DNA from: Rhodocyclus tenuis
GTDB taxonomy: Bacteria; Pseudomonadota; Gammaproteobacteria; Burkholderiales; Rhodocyclaceae
DNA length: 64,000 nt
NCBI RefSeq assembly: GCF_014197755.1
Contig: NZ_JACIGE010000004.1
Span: forward strand, 124,001-188,000
Reading direction: 5' to 3'
The notes under the pieces are model-generated. The model was given only the letters and a program-made list of their open reading frames with translations. It had not been told where the DNA came from and ran no database searches. Below, piece after piece: positions 24,629 through 36,094 of the stretch. How positions within the stretch are numbered: position 1 is the first letter of the stretch; each line of letters starts with the position of its first letter. The translations under genes and the position numbers were made by a program.

Positions 24629-25399
24629 ATGATTCACGCAACTGCAATTGTTCATCCGGGTGCCCGGATTGACGAGAGCGTCAGCATCGGCGCCTATTCG
24701 ATCATTGGCGAGAACGTTGAAATCGGTGCCGGCACGACGGTTGGACCGCACGTCGTCATCAAGGGCCATACGCGCATCGGTCGCGACAACCAGATTTTCC
24801 AGTTCGCTTCGCTCGGCGAAGTGCCGCAGGACAAGAAGTACGCCGGCGAACCGACGCGTCTGGAAATCGGCGACCGCAACACCATCCGCGAGTTCTGTAC
24901 CTTCAATCTTGGTACGGCGCAGGATATCGGCGTCACGCGCATCGGCGACGACAACTGGATCATGGCCTACGTGCACATCGCGCACGATTGCCAGGTCGGC
25001 AACAAGACGATCTTCGCCAACAACTCGCAGCTGGCGGGGCACGTCCATGTCGACGACTGGGCAATTCTCGGCGGTTTCACCGGCGTGCATCAGTTCTGTC
25101 GCGTCGGCGCGCACTGCATGACGGCGGTCGGCACTGTCGTTCTGCAGGACATTCCGCCCTATGTGACGGCGGCAGGCAACACCGCCAGCCCCTTCGGCAT
25201 CAACGCGGAAGGCCTGAAGCGTCGCGGTTTCTCGTCCGAATCGCTGCTCGCGCTGAAACGCGCTTACCGCACGCTCTACAAGTCCGGTCTGCTGCTCGAA
25301 GAAGCGCGTGCGAAGCTGGAAGAGGACGCTGCTGCACATCCCGAAGTGCGGCCGATCCTTGAGTTTCTGGCAGCGTCGAAGCGCGGCATCATCCGATGA
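24629..25399 (+). CDS. lpxA: UDP-N-acetylglucosamine acyltransferase
   Basis: First step of lipid A synthesis. 256 residues of left-handed beta-helix starting [15 protein letters not shown]. The catalytic region is [17 protein letters not shown] with its conserved His. QGN-type motif [20 protein letters not shown] follows. The helical C-terminus ends at the lpxB overlap. The start is the ATG eight bases after the fabZ stop, with AGGAC upstream. Confidence 0.97.
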   Translation: MIHATAIVHPGARIDESVSIGAYSIIGENVEIGAGTTVGPHVVIKGHTRIGRDNQIFQFASLGEVPQDKKYAGEPTRLEIGDRNTIREFCTFNLGTAQDIGVTRIGDDNWIMAYVHIAHDCQVGNKTIFANNSQLAGHVHVDDWAILGGFTGVHQFCRVGAHCMTAVGTVVLQDIPPYVTAAGNTASPFGINAEGLKRRGFSSESLLALKRAYRTLYKSGLLLEEARAKLEEDAAAHPEVRPILEFLAASKRGIIR

Positions 25400-26577
25400 G
25401 CCGAGCGCTTGTGCGCATCGCCATTGTTGCCGGCGAAGCGTCGGGCGACCTGCTGGCGAGTCACCTCATTGCCGCCTTGCGTGCGCGCCTGCCTCAGGCC
25501 GAGTTCTACGGCATCGGCGGGCCGAAGATGCAGGCGCAAGGTTTCGATGCCTGGTATCCGCTGGAAAAGCTGGCGGTACGCGGCTACGCCGAGGTGCTGC
25601 GCCATTACCGCGAGATTTCCGGAATCCGCAGTCAGCTGCGCGCGCGCCTGCTGGCCGATCCGCCCGATGTGTTCATCGGTGTCGATGCGCCCGATTTCAA
25701 TCTGGCGCTGGAAAAGTCGCTGAAGCGCCGTGGCATTCCTGCGGTGCACTACGTCAGTCCGTCGATCTGGGCATGGCGCGGCGAGCGTATCCGCAAGATC
25801 GGCGAATCGGTGACGCGCATTCTGGCGCTGTTTCCGTTCGAACCGGCGCTCTACGAGGCGCGCGGCATACCGGTCAGCTACGTCGGCCATCCGCTGGCCG
25901 ACGTCTTGCCGGTCGAAGATGGCCGTGTCGCAGCGCGCGAACTGCTCGAGATTTCGCCGACGCGGCCGGTATTCGCGCTGCTGCCGGGCAGCCGCCAGTC
26001 GGAACTGCAGTACATGGCGGATACCTTCATCCGCACCGCTCGGCAGCTGAGCGCAAGCCTGCCGGAGGCGTTCTTTCTCGTGCCGCTGGCAACGCGCGAG
26101 ACGCGGCTGTTGTTCGAGCAGGCGATCTATCGCTGTGAGGCGCGCGACCTGCCGATCCGCATGCTCTTCGGTCACGCGCACGACGCCATGGCCGCCGCCG
26201 ACGTGGTTCTCGTCGCCAGTGGCACGGCAACGCTCGAGGCGGCGCTGCTCAAGCGGCCAATGGTCATCGCCTACCGCATGTCGTCCTTCTCCTACCGCAT
26301 GATGAAGCGCATGGGCTACCTGCCTTACGTCGGACTGCCCAACGTGCTCGCCGGGCGCTTCGTCGTTCCCGAATTCATTCAGGACGACGCGACGCCGGAG
26401 AATCTGGCGCAGGCGATGCTCAATCTGCACGCTGATCGCGACAACGCCGCGCGTATCGGTGAGGTGTTCCGCGACATCCATCTGCAACTGCGGCAGAACA
26501 CTGCCGAGAAGGCTGCTTCGGCGATCCTCGACTGCCTGCCGGCGGAGGTACGCGCGCATGCCATTGCCGCTGCCTGA
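25396..26577 (+). CDS. lpxB: Lipid-A-disaccharide synthase
   Basis: GT-B-fold glycosyltransferase that joins UDP-diacyl-glucosamine and lipid X into the lipid A disaccharide. 393 residues. Motifs include [15 protein letters not shown] at the N-terminus, [29 protein letters not shown] and [19 protein letters not shown]. It shares ATGA with lpxA, and its end overlaps rnhB by 20 bases. Confidence 0.97.
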   Translation: MSRALVRIAIVAGEASGDLLASHLIAALRARLPQAEFYGIGGPKMQAQGFDAWYPLEKLAVRGYAEVLRHYREISGIRSQLRARLLADPPDVFIGVDAPDFNLALEKSLKRRGIPAVHYVSPSIWAWRGERIRKIGESVTRILALFPFEPALYEARGIPVSYVGHPLADVLPVEDGRVAARELLEISPTRPVFALLPGSRQSELQYMADTFIRTARQLSASLPEAFFLVPLATRETRLLFEQAIYRCEARDLPIRMLFGHAHDAMAAADVVLVASGTATLEAALLKRPMVIAYRMSSFSYRMMKRMGYLPYVGLPNVLAGRFVVPEFIQDDATPENLAQAMLNLHADRDNAARIGEVFRDIHLQLRQNTAEKAASAILDCLPAEVRAHAIAAA

Positions 26578-27157
26578 GGGCCTCGTCTGCGGCGTTGACG
26601 AAGCCGGGCGCGGGCCGCTCGCCGGCCCGGTCGTCGCGGCGGCGGTCATTCTTGACCCGGCACGGCCGATTCCCGGCCTCAACGACTCGAAGAAGCTCTC
26701 CGCCAGACGGCGCGAGGCGCTGGCCGTTCTCATCCGCGAGCAGGCGCTGGCCTGGGCGGTGGCCGAGGCCAGCGTCGAGGAAATCGACCGCATCAACATC
26801 CTGCAGGCGAGCCTGCTCGCCATGCAGCGCGCCGTCGCCGCGCTGGCCGTTCGGCCGCAGTTGGCGCTGATCGACGGCAATCGCTGCCCACGGCTTGCTT
26901 GTCCGGCCGAGGCGCTGGTCGGTGGTGACGGGCGTTCGGCGCCGATCGCCGCGGCGTCGATTCTCGCCAAGACGGTGCGCGACGAGCTCATGCTCGCGCT
27001 GCATGCGCGCTTCCCGATGTACGACTTTGCCAGGCACAAGGGTTACCCGACCGCCGCTCACCTCGCGGCGCTGCGCGAGCATGGCCCGTGTAGCGAGCAT
27101 CGGCGCAGTTTCGCCCCTGTGGCGCAGCTGTCGCTGTGGACGCCTGCGGAGCGCTGA
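26558..27157 (+). CDS. rnhB: Ribonuclease HII
   Basis: Removes single ribonucleotides and RNA primers from RNA:DNA hybrids. 199 residues. [16 protein letters not shown] carries the first acidic pair, [11 protein letters not shown] and [18 protein letters not shown] the others, and [16 protein letters not shown] ends the active site. The ATG inside the end of lpxB is chosen to start just before the catalytic motif, as is usual for this gene. Confidence 0.96.
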   Translation: MPLPLPEGLVCGVDEAGRGPLAGPVVAAAVILDPARPIPGLNDSKKLSARRREALAVLIREQALAWAVAEASVEEIDRINILQASLLAMQRAVAALAVRPQLALIDGNRCPRLACPAEALVGGDGRSAPIAAASILAKTVRDELMLALHARFPMYDFARHKGYPTAAHLAALREHGPCSEHRRSFAPVAQLSLWTPAER

Positions 27158-27159
27158 GC

Positions 27160-27948
27160 GTGTCACTGAAACACATCGTCTCGCGCGAGAATCCGCGTTT
27201 CAAGGCGCTGAAAAAGCTCTGCCAGAGCGGGCGCGAGCGGCGCCGTGAAGGGCTGGCGCTGCTCGACGGCATGCATCTGATCGAGGTGTTTGCCGCGCGT
27301 GGCGGCGCGATCGAGTCACTGATCGTCAGCGACAGCGGCGCGCTGCGTGGTGAAATCGCCGGCTATCTGGCGGCCTTGCCGCCGACTGCCGAAGTGCTGC
27401 AGTTTGCCGATCCGCTGTTCGCCGATCTTGCTGCCGTCGACACGCCGAGCGGAATCATGGCCTTGATCGGTCAGCCGCGACCGGCGCACATGCTCGATCA
27501 GGAAGCCGACGCCGTGCTGCTCGACGGCGTGCAGGACCCCGGCAACGTCGGCTCGATCCTGCGCAGCGCCGCCGCCGCCGGTTTCCGGCAGGTGTTGCTG
27601 TCGGCCGACTGTGCGCAGGTCTGGTCGCCGAAAACGCTGCGTGCCGGCATGGGCGCGCATTTCGCGCTTGACCTCTTCGAAAGCAGCGATCTTTGCGCTT
27701 TTCTCGCCGGCTACCGCGGCGTGTCGCTGGTGACGGCGCCGGCGGCGAGCGCTTCGCTGTTCGCCACCGATCTGCGCCGGCCGCTGGCGTGGATTTTCGG
27801 CAGCGAGGGCGCTGGCGTGCGTCCAGAGACGGTAGCGGCGGCGCAACTGCAGCTGAGCATTCCGATGCCCGGAAGCGCCGAGTCGCTGAACGCCGCGGCG
27901 GCAGCGGCGGTCTGCCTGTTCGAGACCGTCCGCCAGCGTTTGCCCTGA
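27160..27948 (+). CDS. TrmH/SpoU-family RNA 2'-O-methyltransferase
   Basis: SAM-dependent methyltransferase of the knotted SPOUT class that modifies rRNA or tRNA ribose. 262 residues. An N-terminal substrate-binding domain (KHIVSRENPRFKALKKL) is followed by the three SpoU motifs: LLDGVQDPGNVGSILRSAAA, AWIFGSEGAGV and LSIPMPGSAESLNAAAAAAV. The GTG start lies two bases after rnhB. The target RNA cannot be told from sequence. Confidence 0.9.
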   Translation: MSLKHIVSRENPRFKALKKLCQSGRERRREGLALLDGMHLIEVFAARGGAIESLIVSDSGALRGEIAGYLAALPPTAEVLQFADPLFADLAAVDTPSGIMALIGQPRPAHMLDQEADAVLLDGVQDPGNVGSILRSAAAAGFRQVLLSADCAQVWSPKTLRAGMGAHFALDLFESSDLCAFLAGYRGVSLVTAPAASASLFATDLRRPLAWIFGSEGAGVRPETVAAAQLQLSIPMPGSAESLNAAAAAAVCLFETVRQRLP

Positions 27949-27964
27949 GAGATTTAGTCCGGCA

Positions 27965-28798
27965 CTAGAACGAATTCCGTTCGAGCTGGATCTCCTGCAT
28001 GATCGTCGTCGAGATTTCCTCGATCGACTTGGTCGAGGAATCGAGCCAGCGGATGCCTTCGCGGCGCATCAGACGTTCGGCTTCGGCGACCTCGTAGCGG
28101 CAGTTGTCGAGCGCCGCGTAACGGCTGTTCGGGCGCCGTTCGTTACGGATTTTCTGCAGGCGCTCGGGCTGGATGGTCAGGCCGAACATGCGCTGGCGAA
28201 AGCGCTCGAGCCCGTCGGGCAGGTGGCCGCGCTCGAAATCCTCGGGAATCAGCGGGTAGTTGGCGGCCTTGATGCCGAACTGCATTGCCAGATAGATGCT
28301 GGTCGGCGTCTTGCCGCAACGCGACACGCCAACGAGGATGACATTCGCCTCGTCGAGTCCGCTCATGGTGACGCCGTCGTCGTGCGCCAGCGCAAAGTTG
28401 ATCGCTTCGAGACGATCCTGGTAGTCGCTGTTGTCGTTGAAACTGTGCGAACGGCCGATGGTGTGCGTCGACTTGACCCCAAGCTCGGCTTCCAGCGGCG
28501 CGATGAAGGTCTCGAACAGCGAGATGCAGAAACCCGGCGATCCTCTGAGAATGCGGTTGAGTTCGGGCTCGACCAGCGTCGTGAACACGATCGGCCGCGA
28601 ACCGTCCTCACGTGCCGCCTGCTCGATACGGCTCGCCGCTTCGCGCGCCTTCTCGGCCGAGTTGACGAAGGGGATACGCAGCTGGCGGAAGTGCACGCCT
28701 TCGAATTGCGTGAGCAGGCTGTGGCCGAGCGTTTCGGCGGTGATCGCGGTACTGTCCGAGATATAGAAGGCGCTGCGCAGCGGAGCGGTTTCTGGCAT
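27965..28798 (-). CDS. ppsR: PEP synthase regulatory kinase/phosphorylase
   Basis: Bifunctional DUF299 enzyme that inactivates PEP synthase by ADP-dependent phosphorylation and restores it by phosphate-dependent removal. 277 residues. It has the conserved N-terminal [39 protein letters not shown] and the P-loop [19 protein letters not shown]. The likely target, ppsA, is about 3.2 kb away beyond ppc, so regulator and target are in the same neighbourhood. It lies 69 bases downstream of ppc on the same strand. Confidence 0.95.
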   Translation of the reverse strand: MPETAPLRSAFYISDSTAITAETLGHSLLTQFEGVHFRQLRIPFVNSAEKAREAASRIEQAAREDGSRPIVFTTLVEPELNRILRGSPGFCISLFETFIAPLEAELGVKSTHTIGRSHSFNDNSDYQDRLEAINFALAHDDGVTMSGLDEANVILVGVSRCGKTPTSIYLAMQFGIKAANYPLIPEDFERGHLPDGLERFRQRMFGLTIQPERLQKIRNERRPNSRYAALDNCRYEVAEAERLMRREGIRWLDSSTKSIEEISTTIMQEIQLERNSF

Positions 28799-28867
28799 GA
28801 GGAGTGTCTTTCGGTCAGGATAGGGCCCGTTGCCGGGAAGTATCAGCTTAGCTCGGGCGAGGGCGGC

Positions 28868-31690
28868 TCAGCCGCTGTTGCGCAGGCCGGCGGCGATGCC
28901 GTTGATGGTGATGTGGATGCCGCGGCGGCTGCGCTCCTCGGCGGGGTCGGTCTTGCTGGCGTCACCGCCGCTGCGGTGCCGGCGCAGGAGCTCAATCTGC
29001 AGGTGGTTGAGCGGGTCCATGTAGGGGAAACGGTTGCGGATCGAACGGCGCAGCTGCGGGTTGTCGGCGAGCAGTTCGTCCTGCTCCTCGATCGCCAGCA
29101 GCCAGCGGCACGTGCGCGCGAATTCGTCGGCGATGCGTTGGAACACTGAACTGCGCAGCTCCACGTCGCTGACCAGTTCGGCGTAACGCGAGGCGATGGC
29201 GATGTCGGCCTTGGCCAGCACCATGTCCATATTGGAGAGCAGCGAGCGGAAGAAGGGCCAGGTGGCGTAAAGCCGACGCAGCGTTGCCAGCCCGTCGGGC
29301 TGTTCGGCGAGGAAGGCCTCGACGGCGCTGCCGAAACCGTACCAGCCCGGCAGCATCAGCCGGCACTGTGCCCAGCTGAAGACCCAAGGAATCGCGCGCA
29401 GATCCTCGATGCGCTGCGAGGGCTTGCGCGACGCCGGGCGGCTGCCGATGTTGAGTTCGGAAATTTCCGACAGTGGCGTCGACTCGCGGAAGTAGCGGTC
29501 GAAACCGGGCGTTTCATAGACCAGATTGCGGTAGGCCGCGAAAGCGTGCTGCGACAGGCTTTCCATGACGGCGCGGAAAGCCTCGGGGTCGGTGTCGTGT
29601 TCGCGTTTGAGCAGCGTCGCTTCGAGCGTCGCCGCGACGAGGATCTCTAGGTTGCGCCGACCGACTTCCGGGTTGGCATACTTCGAGGCGATCACTTCGC
29701 CCTGTTCGGTGATGCGGATCTGGCCGGACACGGCACCATCGGGCTGCGCCAGGATCGCCTGATAGCTCGGACCGCCGCCGCGTCCGACCGAACCGCCGCG
29801 GCCGTGGAACAGGCGCAGACGCACGCCATGACGGGCGCAGGTTTCGGCCAGCGCCACTTCCGCCTTGTACAGTTCCCAGCCCGAGGTGAGGAAGCCGCCG
29901 TCCTTGTTGCTGTCCGAGTAGCCGAGCATTACCTCCTGTTCATCCTGACGCGCAGCGATCAGCGCGCGATAGACGGGCAGGGCGAACAGCCGCTCCATGA
30001 CGCTGGCGCTGCGGCGCAGGTCGTCGATGGTCTCGAACAGCGGGATGATGTTCACCGCCAGGCGTGGTGCGCTGCCGGGGACGAGCAGTCCGGCTTCCTT
30101 GAGCAGGACGGCCACTTCGAGCAGGTCGGAGGCGCCGTCGGCCTTGGAAATGATCACGTTCGGCAGCGCCGCTGCGCCGTAACGGGAACGCAGCTCGCGT
30201 GCGGCGAAGAAGATCGCCAGTTCGCCGGCGCTCTCCGGCGAGAGTTCGCTGCCGTCGAGCAGCGGCGAGTAGAGCGGTCGTGCGTTTTCGATCTCGCCGG
30301 CAAGCAGGGCAATCCGCTCGTCTTCGGCGAGCGCCGCGTAGTCGGCGGCGGTGGACAGACGCCCGGCGCGGGCCAGCAGCTCGGCGACGCAGCGCTCATG
30401 GACGTCGGAGTTCTGGCGCAGGTCGATCGGCGCCAGATGGAAAGCAAAGACCTGTACGGCACGGATCAGCCGGCGCAGACGGCCGCCAGCGAGCAGGGCG
30501 GCGCCATGCGTCTGCAAGGAATCGGCGATCGTCTGCAGGTCGCTCGCCAATTCGCCACTGTCGGCGTAAACGGGCGCATCGCCGAGCGCGTGCCTTGCCG
30601 CGTCGTACTGGTCGAGGGCGTGCGCGGTCGCGGCGAGGCGGGCGTAGATGCCGGTCAGCGCACGCCGGTAGGGCTCGTCGGCGCGGTGTGGCGAATGGTC
30701 GGGTGAGCGCTCGGCCAGTTCGGCCAGCGCTGGCGACACAGGAACGAGCAGCTGCGACAGCGACAGCTCGGCGCCGAGCGCATGCACTTCACGCAGATAG
30801 AAGTCGAGCGCTGCCGTCGATTGCAGCTTGAGCGCGGTACGCAGGATGTCGGCGGTGACGAAGGGATTGCCGTCGCGGTCGCCGCCGATCCAGCTGCCGA
30901 CACGGAAGAACGAAGGCAGCTGCCAGTCCTCGCCTGGAAAGCGCTGCGCGAGCAGGTCTTCGAGCTGGCCGTAGAGGCGCGGCAACTCGGCAAAGAAGGT
31001 TTCGTCGTAGTGGCTGATGCCGTTGTTGATTTCGTCGACGACGGCCAGCCGGTTGGGGCGCAGCATGCGCGTGCGCCACAGCGTCAGCACGGCGCGGCGC
31101 AGCGCCAGATCGTGCTCGGCCGCTTCTTCGGCGGTCAGTTGCATGCGGTCGCGGCGGTCGAGCAGCGCGGCGATTTCGTGTTGCGACTGCAGGATGCACT
31201 TGCGGCTGACCTCGGTCGGGTGCGCGGTCAGCACCGGCGAGACCAGCGCGCGGGCAAAGAACTCGCGCAGCTCGGGCAGCGGCGTACCGGCGTCGACGAG
31301 GCGTTCGAGCGCGCGCGCGAGGCTGCCGTCGCGCGCTGCTGAGCCCATCAGTTCGTGCGCGCGCCGCCGACGGATGTGATGCTGGTCCTCGGCGATGTTC
31401 GCCAGATGCAGGAAGTAGCTGAAAGCGCGCACGACCGAGAGCATGGTCTCGCGCGGCAGCGTGTTGAGCAGTTGTGCCAGCTCATCGCGTGTCGCCGGGT
31501 CGCGTTCGGCCGTCGCGGTTTCCCGGTCGAAACGTACCGAAGTCTGGCGGATGCGTTCGATTGCCGCGAAGACCTCGTCGCCTTCCTGTTCGCGCACGGT
31601 GTCACCGAGCAGGCGGCCGAGCAGGCGGATGTCGTCGCGTAGCGGCAGATCCTTGTCGTCCGCAGTATCGTTCGGGGGTGTCGTTGTCAT
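28868..31690 (-). CDS. ppc: Phosphoenolpyruvate carboxylase
   Basis: Carboxylates PEP to oxaloacetate, refilling the TCA cycle. 940 residues. The catalytic His motif is [14 protein letters not shown], followed by [19 protein letters not shown], and the glycine loop [20 protein letters not shown]. It ends with the expected helical C-terminus and glycine (RNSG). It is divergent from ppsA and upstream of ppsR, giving a compact PEP/pyruvate/oxaloacetate control point. Confidence 0.98.
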   Translation of the reverse strand: MTTTPPNDTADDKDLPLRDDIRLLGRLLGDTVREQEGDEVFAAIERIRQTSVRFDRETATAERDPATRDELAQLLNTLPRETMLSVVRAFSYFLHLANIAEDQHHIRRRRAHELMGSAARDGSLARALERLVDAGTPLPELREFFARALVSPVLTAHPTEVSRKCILQSQHEIAALLDRRDRMQLTAEEAAEHDLALRRAVLTLWRTRMLRPNRLAVVDEINNGISHYDETFFAELPRLYGQLEDLLAQRFPGEDWQLPSFFRVGSWIGGDRDGNPFVTADILRTALKLQSTAALDFYLREVHALGAELSLSQLLVPVSPALAELAERSPDHSPHRADEPYRRALTGIYARLAATAHALDQYDAARHALGDAPVYADSGELASDLQTIADSLQTHGAALLAGGRLRRLIRAVQVFAFHLAPIDLRQNSDVHERCVAELLARAGRLSTAADYAALAEDERIALLAGEIENARPLYSPLLDGSELSPESAGELAIFFAARELRSRYGAAALPNVIISKADGASDLLEVAVLLKEAGLLVPGSAPRLAVNIIPLFETIDDLRRSASVMERLFALPVYRALIAARQDEQEVMLGYSDSNKDGGFLTSGWELYKAEVALAETCARHGVRLRLFHGRGGSVGRGGGPSYQAILAQPDGAVSGQIRITEQGEVIASKYANPEVGRRNLEILVAATLEATLLKREHDTDPEAFRAVMESLSQHAFAAYRNLVYETPGFDRYFRESTPLSEISELNIGSRPASRKPSQRIEDLRAIPWVFSWAQCRLMLPGWYGFGSAVEAFLAEQPDGLATLRRLYATWPFFRSLLSNMDMVLAKADIAIASRYAELVSDVELRSSVFQRIADEFARTCRWLLAIEEQDELLADNPQLRRSIRNRFPYMDPLNHLQIELLRRHRSGGDASKTDPAEERSRRGIHITINGIAAGLRNSG

Positions 31691-32041
31691 CAGGCAGTCC
31701 TGCTTTCGCGAGCTTCGGTAAGGGCCGGATTATCTCTGATTCGAAGGCAGGTCGGGCAATTGCCGGTCTTTCCGGGGATGTATGCAAGGGCGCCGGGCGA
31801 ATGTCTGACCTTGCCGCGCCAAGCCAGGTGCCGACTGGCTTGTCTGGTTCTGGCGCCGCTGCCGGCGTGGCTCCCGCTGCGCCGTCGTCATTGGGCTGCG
31901 CTGTGGCGTTTGTCCGCGAAAGCGGGCTTAACCAGCAGGAAAAGTGCCGTGAAAAGTGGTAATGTTGCGCTTTTTTTCGACCGGCGATCCGCACTTTGCG
32001 GCTTGGCGCGTCGGCTTTCTTTTGATCAGGGGCGAAATACG
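31691..32041. other. ppc-ppsA divergent intergenic region (351 bases)
   Basis: This gap must hold both promoters. I see no protein signature in the reading frames that cross it and no strong sigma-70 pair. A T-rich run (31971-31979) lies about 65 bases before ppsA. Nothing else is recognised. Confidence 0.5.
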
Positions 32042-34420
32042 GTGGCAACGAACGAATATGTGATCAGCTTCGAGCAACTGCGCATGAGCGATGTCGAGCG
32101 TGTCGGCGGCAAGAACGCCTCGCTGGGCGAGATGATCAGCCAGTTGGCGAATTCCGGCGTTCGCGTTCCCGGCGGCTTTGCGACGACGGCGCAGGCTTAC
32201 CGTGATTTCCTGGCGCACGAGGGGCTGGCGGCGCGCATCGAAGAGGAACTGTCGACGCTCAATGTAGATGACGTGAACGCGCTGGTCGCCAGTGGTGCGC
32301 GCATCCGTCAGTGGATCATCGACACGCCGCTGCCGCCGGCACTCGACGCAGCGATCCGCGAACACTACACCGCGCTGGTTGCCGATTCGGGCGAAGGAAT
32401 GAGCTTTGCCGTGCGTTCGTCGGCCACCGCCGAGGATCTGCCCGACGCGTCCTTTGCCGGTCAGCAGGAAACCTTCCTCAACATCGAAGGCTTCGACAAC
32501 ATCCTGCACGCGATCAAGGAAGTCTTTGCCTCGCTGTATAACGACCGCGCCATCGCCTACCGCGTGCATAAGGGTTTCGTGCACGCCAACGTCGCCCTGT
32601 CGGCCGGTGTGCAGCGCATGGTCCGTTCCGATACCGGCGCCGCCGGCGTCATGTTCACGCTCGATACCGAGTCGGGCTTCCGCGACGCGGTGTTCGTCAC
32701 CTCGTCCTACGGCCTCGGCGAAACCGTCGTGCAGGGCGCGGTCAATCCCGACGAGTTCTACGTGCACAAGCCGATGCTCGCCGCCGGCAAGCATGCGGTG
32801 ATCCGCCGCAACCTCGGTTCGAAGCTGATCAAGATGATCTTTGCCGGCGAGAAGGTCGCCGGCCGTTCGACACGCACCGTCGATGTGCCCGAAAGCGACC
32901 GTCACCACTTCTCGATCAACGACGCCGAAGTCGAGGAACTGGCGCGTTACGCGATGATCATCGAGAAGCACTACCAGCGGCCGATGGACATCGAGTGGGG
33001 CAAGGACGGCCGCGACGGCCGCATCTACGTGCTGCAGGCGCGTCCGGAAACGGTCAAGTCGCAGGAAGGCGCCGGCCGCCTGCAGAAATTCCGCCTCAAT
33101 AGCTACTCCAAGGTGCTCGCTTCCGGTCGTGCCATCGGCCAGAAGATCGGCGTTGGCCCGGTGCGCATCGTGCATGACCCGCGTGAAATGGACAAGGTGC
33201 AGCCCGGCGACGTGCTCGTTGCAGACATGACCGACCCGAACTGGGAGCCGGTGATGAAGCGCGCCTCGGCGATCGTCACCAACCGCGGCGGTCGTACCTG
33301 CCACGCGGCGATCATCGCGCGCGAACTCGGCATTCCGGCGATCGTCGGCTGTGGTGACGCGACCGAGACGCTGGGCGAGGGCGATCTGGTCACCGTTTCC
33401 TGCGCCGAAGGCGATACCGGTCACGTCTATCGCGGCCGCCTCGATTTCGAAGTCATCTCGCGCGACATTTCGGCGATGCCCGAGGTGCCGGTGAAGGTGA
33501 TGATGAACGTCGGCAACCCCGAACTGGCCTTCGAGTTTGCGCAGCTGCCGAACGCCGGCGTCGGCCTTGCCCGCGTCGAGTTCATCATCAACAACGTCAT
33601 CGGCGTGCATCCGAAAGCGATCCTCGACATCGACCGCCTGCCGGCTTCGCGGCGCGAGGAAATCGAGCGCCGTGCGCGCGGCTACGCCGATGCCAAGACC
33701 TTCTTTGTCGAAAAGCTGGTCGAGGGCGTGTCGACCATCGCCGCCGCTTTCTGGCCGAAGCCGGTGATCGTTCGTCTCTCGGACTTCAAGTCGAACGAAT
33801 ACCGCAAGCTGCTTGGCGGCGATGTGTACGAGCCGGAAGAAGAAAATCCGATGCTCGGCTTCCGCGGCGCTTCGCGCTACATCGCGCACAGCTTCCGCGA
33901 CTGTTTCGAGCTCGAATGTCTGGCCATGAAGAAGGTGCGCGAGGAAATGGGCCTGACCAACGTGCAGCTGATGGTGCCTTTCGTGCGCACCGTCGGCGAA
34001 GGCGCGGCGGTCGAGCAGCTGCTCGCCGAGCATGGCCTGAAGCGCGGCGAGAACGATCTCAAGCTGATCATGATGTGCGAGATTCCGTCGAATGCGTTGC
34101 TCGCCGACGAATTCCTCGAGCACTTTGACGGCTTCTCGATCGGCTCGAACGATCTGACGCAGCTGACGCTCGGTCTCGACCGCGACTCCGGTCTGGTCGC
34201 GTCCCTTTTCGACGAACGCGATCCGGCGGTGAAAACGCTGCTGGCGATGGCGATTGCCGCATGCAACCGGCAGGGCAAGTACATCGGCATCTGCGGCCAG
34301 GGCCCGTCGGATCACCCCGATCTGGCCGAATGGCTGATGGATCAGGGAATCAGCAGCATCTCGCTCAACCCCGATACCGTGGTCGATACCTGGACGCGCC
34401 TGGCGGCGCACCGCAACTGA
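32042..34420 (+). CDS. ppsA: Phosphoenolpyruvate synthase
   Basis: Converts pyruvate, ATP and water to PEP, AMP and phosphate for gluconeogenesis. 792 residues, equal to the E. coli enzyme as I recall it. The N-terminal ATP-grasp domain has [13 protein letters not shown]. The phosphohistidine motif is [19 protein letters not shown], and the PEP-binding TIM barrel ends with [20 protein letters not shown]. The start is GTG ([13 protein letters not shown]) with AGGGGCG upstream; the open frame further upstream is non-coding in character. It ends at a strong terminator. Confidence 0.97.
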   Translation: MATNEYVISFEQLRMSDVERVGGKNASLGEMISQLANSGVRVPGGFATTAQAYRDFLAHEGLAARIEEELSTLNVDDVNALVASGARIRQWIIDTPLPPALDAAIREHYTALVADSGEGMSFAVRSSATAEDLPDASFAGQQETFLNIEGFDNILHAIKEVFASLYNDRAIAYRVHKGFVHANVALSAGVQRMVRSDTGAAGVMFTLDTESGFRDAVFVTSSYGLGETVVQGAVNPDEFYVHKPMLAAGKHAVIRRNLGSKLIKMIFAGEKVAGRSTRTVDVPESDRHHFSINDAEVEELARYAMIIEKHYQRPMDIEWGKDGRDGRIYVLQARPETVKSQEGAGRLQKFRLNSYSKVLASGRAIGQKIGVGPVRIVHDPREMDKVQPGDVLVADMTDPNWEPVMKRASAIVTNRGGRTCHAAIIARELGIPAIVGCGDATETLGEGDLVTVSCAEGDTGHVYRGRLDFEVISRDISAMPEVPVKVMMNVGNPELAFEFAQLPNAGVGLARVEFIINNVIGVHPKAILDIDRLPASRREEIERRARGYADAKTFFVEKLVEGVSTIAAAFWPKPVIVRLSDFKSNEYRKLLGGDVYEPEEENPMLGFRGASRYIAHSFRDCFELECLAMKKVREEMGLTNVQLMVPFVRTVGEGAAVEQLLAEHGLKRGENDLKLIMMCEIPSNALLADEFLEHFDGFSIGSNDLTQLTLGLDRDSGLVASLFDERDPAVKTLLAMAIAACNRQGKYIGICGQGPSDHPDLAEWLMDQGISSISLNPDTVVDTWTRLAAHRN

Positions 34421-34470
34421 GTGCAGTGATTGCCTGGTTTGCATGCGCCAGCACGGCGCATGCAGCAAGG

Positions 34471-34503
34471 AAAGCCCGCCGCAGCAAACGGCGGGCTTTT
34501 TTT
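34471..34503 (+). terminator. Intrinsic terminator of ppsA
   Basis: AAAGCCCGCCG pairs with CGGCGGGCTTT, followed by a T run to 34503. It also overlaps the stop codon of the converging membrane-protein gene (34502-34504), so it may act for both strands, though the T run on the minus side is short. Confidence 0.85.
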
Positions 34504-35116
34504 ACGACGGGGCGTTGAAAGTCGGCAGGCGGATGCGGAAACGGATCGCCGCCGCGCGCAGCACGAGAATGACCGCCATCGCCACCCACGCGGCAGTCGT
34601 GCCGTCGACACCAAGCTCCTGCAGGCCGATCAGCGTCAGCGCGCCGACCCAGGCAACGGTCGCGTAAAGCTCGCCGGGCAGGAAGATCAGCGGCACCTGG
34701 TTGCAGAACACGTCGCGCAGCACGCCGCCGAAAACACCGGTGACGACGCCCATCACCGAGGCGACGAGCCAGGGGGCGTGCCATTGCAGCGCCGCCTGCG
34801 CACCGACGACGCTGAACAACGCCAGACCGACGGCATCCGGGTAGAGGAACAGCTGTTCGGAGATCGGCCGCTGGCGTGCCCAGAAGAAGGTGAGGACCGC
34901 CACCGCGATGGCGGTCGCCAGATAGGCCTGATCGGCTACCCAGAACACTTCGCGGTTGAGCAGGACATCGCGTAGCGTGCCGCCGCCGATTGCCGTCGCC
35001 GTGGCGACTGTGATCGCGCCGACCATGTCCATGTGCTTGCGTTCGGCTTCGAGCACGCCGGTGATCGCATTGACCGCAACGGCGGCCATGCCTGCCCAGT
35101 AGAGCAGCGCTTCCAT
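34502..35116 (-). CDS. TRIC-type (UPF0126) membrane channel protein
   Basis: Integral inner-membrane protein (204 residues, about seven helices) of the UPF0126/YadS group, bacterial relatives of trimeric intracellular cation channels. The internal duplication shows as ATAIGGGTLRDVLL and GVVTGVFGGVLRDVF, each with the Gly-Gly-x-x-Arg-Asp turn that kinks the pore helices. Its start overlaps the smpB stop by one base (TGATG), so it is translationally coupled to smpB. Transported ion unknown. Confidence 0.85.
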   Translation of the reverse strand: MEALLYWAGMAAVAVNAITGVLEAERKHMDMVGAITVATATAIGGGTLRDVLLNREVFWVADQAYLATAIAVAVLTFFWARQRPISEQLFLYPDAVGLALFSVVGAQAALQWHAPWLVASVMGVVTGVFGGVLRDVFCNQVPLIFLPGELYATVAWVGALTLIGLQELGVDGTTAAWVAMAVILVLRAAAIRFRIRLPTFNAPS

Positions 35117-35562
35117 CAGACCTTGACGCGGATCAGGCGCTGCTTCTCGCGCTCCCAGTCGCGTTCCTTTTCGGCATCGCGCTTGTCGTGCATCTTCTTG
35201 CCCTTGGCCAGACCGATCGCCGCCTTGATGCGTCCGCGCGTGTAGTGCAGATCGATCGGCAGCAGTGTATAGCCGGCGCGTTCGACCTTGCCGATCAGCT
35301 TGCTGATTTCCTTGGCGTGCAGCAGCAGTTTGCGCGTCCGCGTCGGGTCGGGGCTGACGTGCGTCGACGCCGCCAGCAGCGGCGTGATGTGCATGCCGAA
35401 GATGAACATTTCACCGTCGCGGATGACGACGTAGGATTCCTTGATGTTCGCGCGGCCGGCGCGGATCGCCTTTACTTCCCAGCCGGCGAGCACGATTCCG
35501 GCCTCGAACTGTTCTTCGATGAAGTAATCGTGGAAGGCTTTCTTGTTGGCGATGATGCTCAT
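35116..35562 (-). CDS. smpB: SsrA-binding protein SmpB
   Basis: Partner of tmRNA in rescue of stalled ribosomes (trans-translation). 148 residues. Signatures are [39 protein letters not shown] and the basic C-terminal tail [20 protein letters not shown] that enters the mRNA channel. Divergent from ratA, the standard arrangement in proteobacteria. No tmRNA gene is seen in the window. Confidence 0.97.
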   Translation of the reverse strand: MSIIANKKAFHDYFIEEQFEAGIVLAGWEVKAIRAGRANIKESYVVIRDGEMFIFGMHITPLLAASTHVSPDPTRTRKLLLHAKEISKLIGKVERAGYTLLPIDLHYTRGRIKAAIGLAKGKKMHDKRDAEKERDWEREKQRLIRVKV

Positions 35563-35591
35563 CAGTGCGGTGCTTTCGCGGGGTTTTGCGC

Positions 35592-35608
35592 TAGAATCCG
35601 CGATTCTA
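35592..35608. promoter_or_regulatory. Symmetric -10 palindrome between smpB and ratA
   Basis: TAGAATCcgcGATTCTA is a perfect 7-3-7 inverted repeat, so each strand carries a TAGAAT hexamer, a good -10 match. It lies 30 bases from the smpB start and 37 from the ratA start. No convincing -35 on either side. It is a candidate for a shared bidirectional promoter or an operator covering it. Confidence 0.5.
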
Positions 35609-35644
35609 CAGGATTGGCAAGGCGCGGCGGAGGCGCGGGGACAG

Positions 35645-36094
35645 ATGGCATTGGTCGAAAAATCGGTCCTGATCGAGCGTTCGGCGCGGCAGATGTTCGA
35701 TCTCGTCGATGCTGTCGAACACTATCCGGCTTTCCTGCCCTGGTGCAGTCAGACGCAACTGAAGTTCCGCGACGAGAAGAAAACGGTCGCCACGCTGTTC
35801 ATCAATTATCTGAGCGTGAAGTCGCATTTCACGACCGAGAACGACAAGGAAATCCCGCTCTGGATGAACATCAAGCTGGTCGACGGCCCGTTCCGCCGGC
35901 TTGAGGGGATGTGGCGCTTCAAGCCGCTTGGCGAAACCGCGTGCAAGGTCGAGTTCCAGCTCTCCTACGAGTTTTCCAGCAAGATGTTTGAGAAAGTGAT
36001 CGGCCCGGTGTTCAGCCAGATCATCAACACCTTCGTTGATGCCTTCGTCAGGCGCGCTTCGGTCGTTTATGGAAACGAAAATGACGGCAAGTAA
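35645..36094 (+). CDS. ratA: RatA-like START/polyketide-cyclase domain protein
   Basis: SRPBCC-fold protein (149 residues) of the RatA/Coq10 group. In E. coli RatA is described as blocking 70S association, while the family also includes ubiquinone-binding proteins, so the function here is open. Typical segments are [31 protein letters not shown] and FSKM-like [17 protein letters not shown]. The start ATG has GGGGACAG upstream. Overlaps rnfH by 14 bases, the usual ratA-ratB pairing. Confidence 0.9.
   Translation: MALVEKSVLIERSARQMFDLVDAVEHYPAFLPWCSQTQLKFRDEKKTVATLFINYLSVKSHFTTENDKEIPLWMNIKLVDGPFRRLEGMWRFKPLGETACKVEFQLSYEFSSKMFEKVIGPVFSQIINTFVDAFVRRASVVYGNENDGK

Noticed and set aside
31928-34468. 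846-codon open frame antisense to ppsA
   Set aside because: Shadow of a well-supported gene; no recognisable domain.
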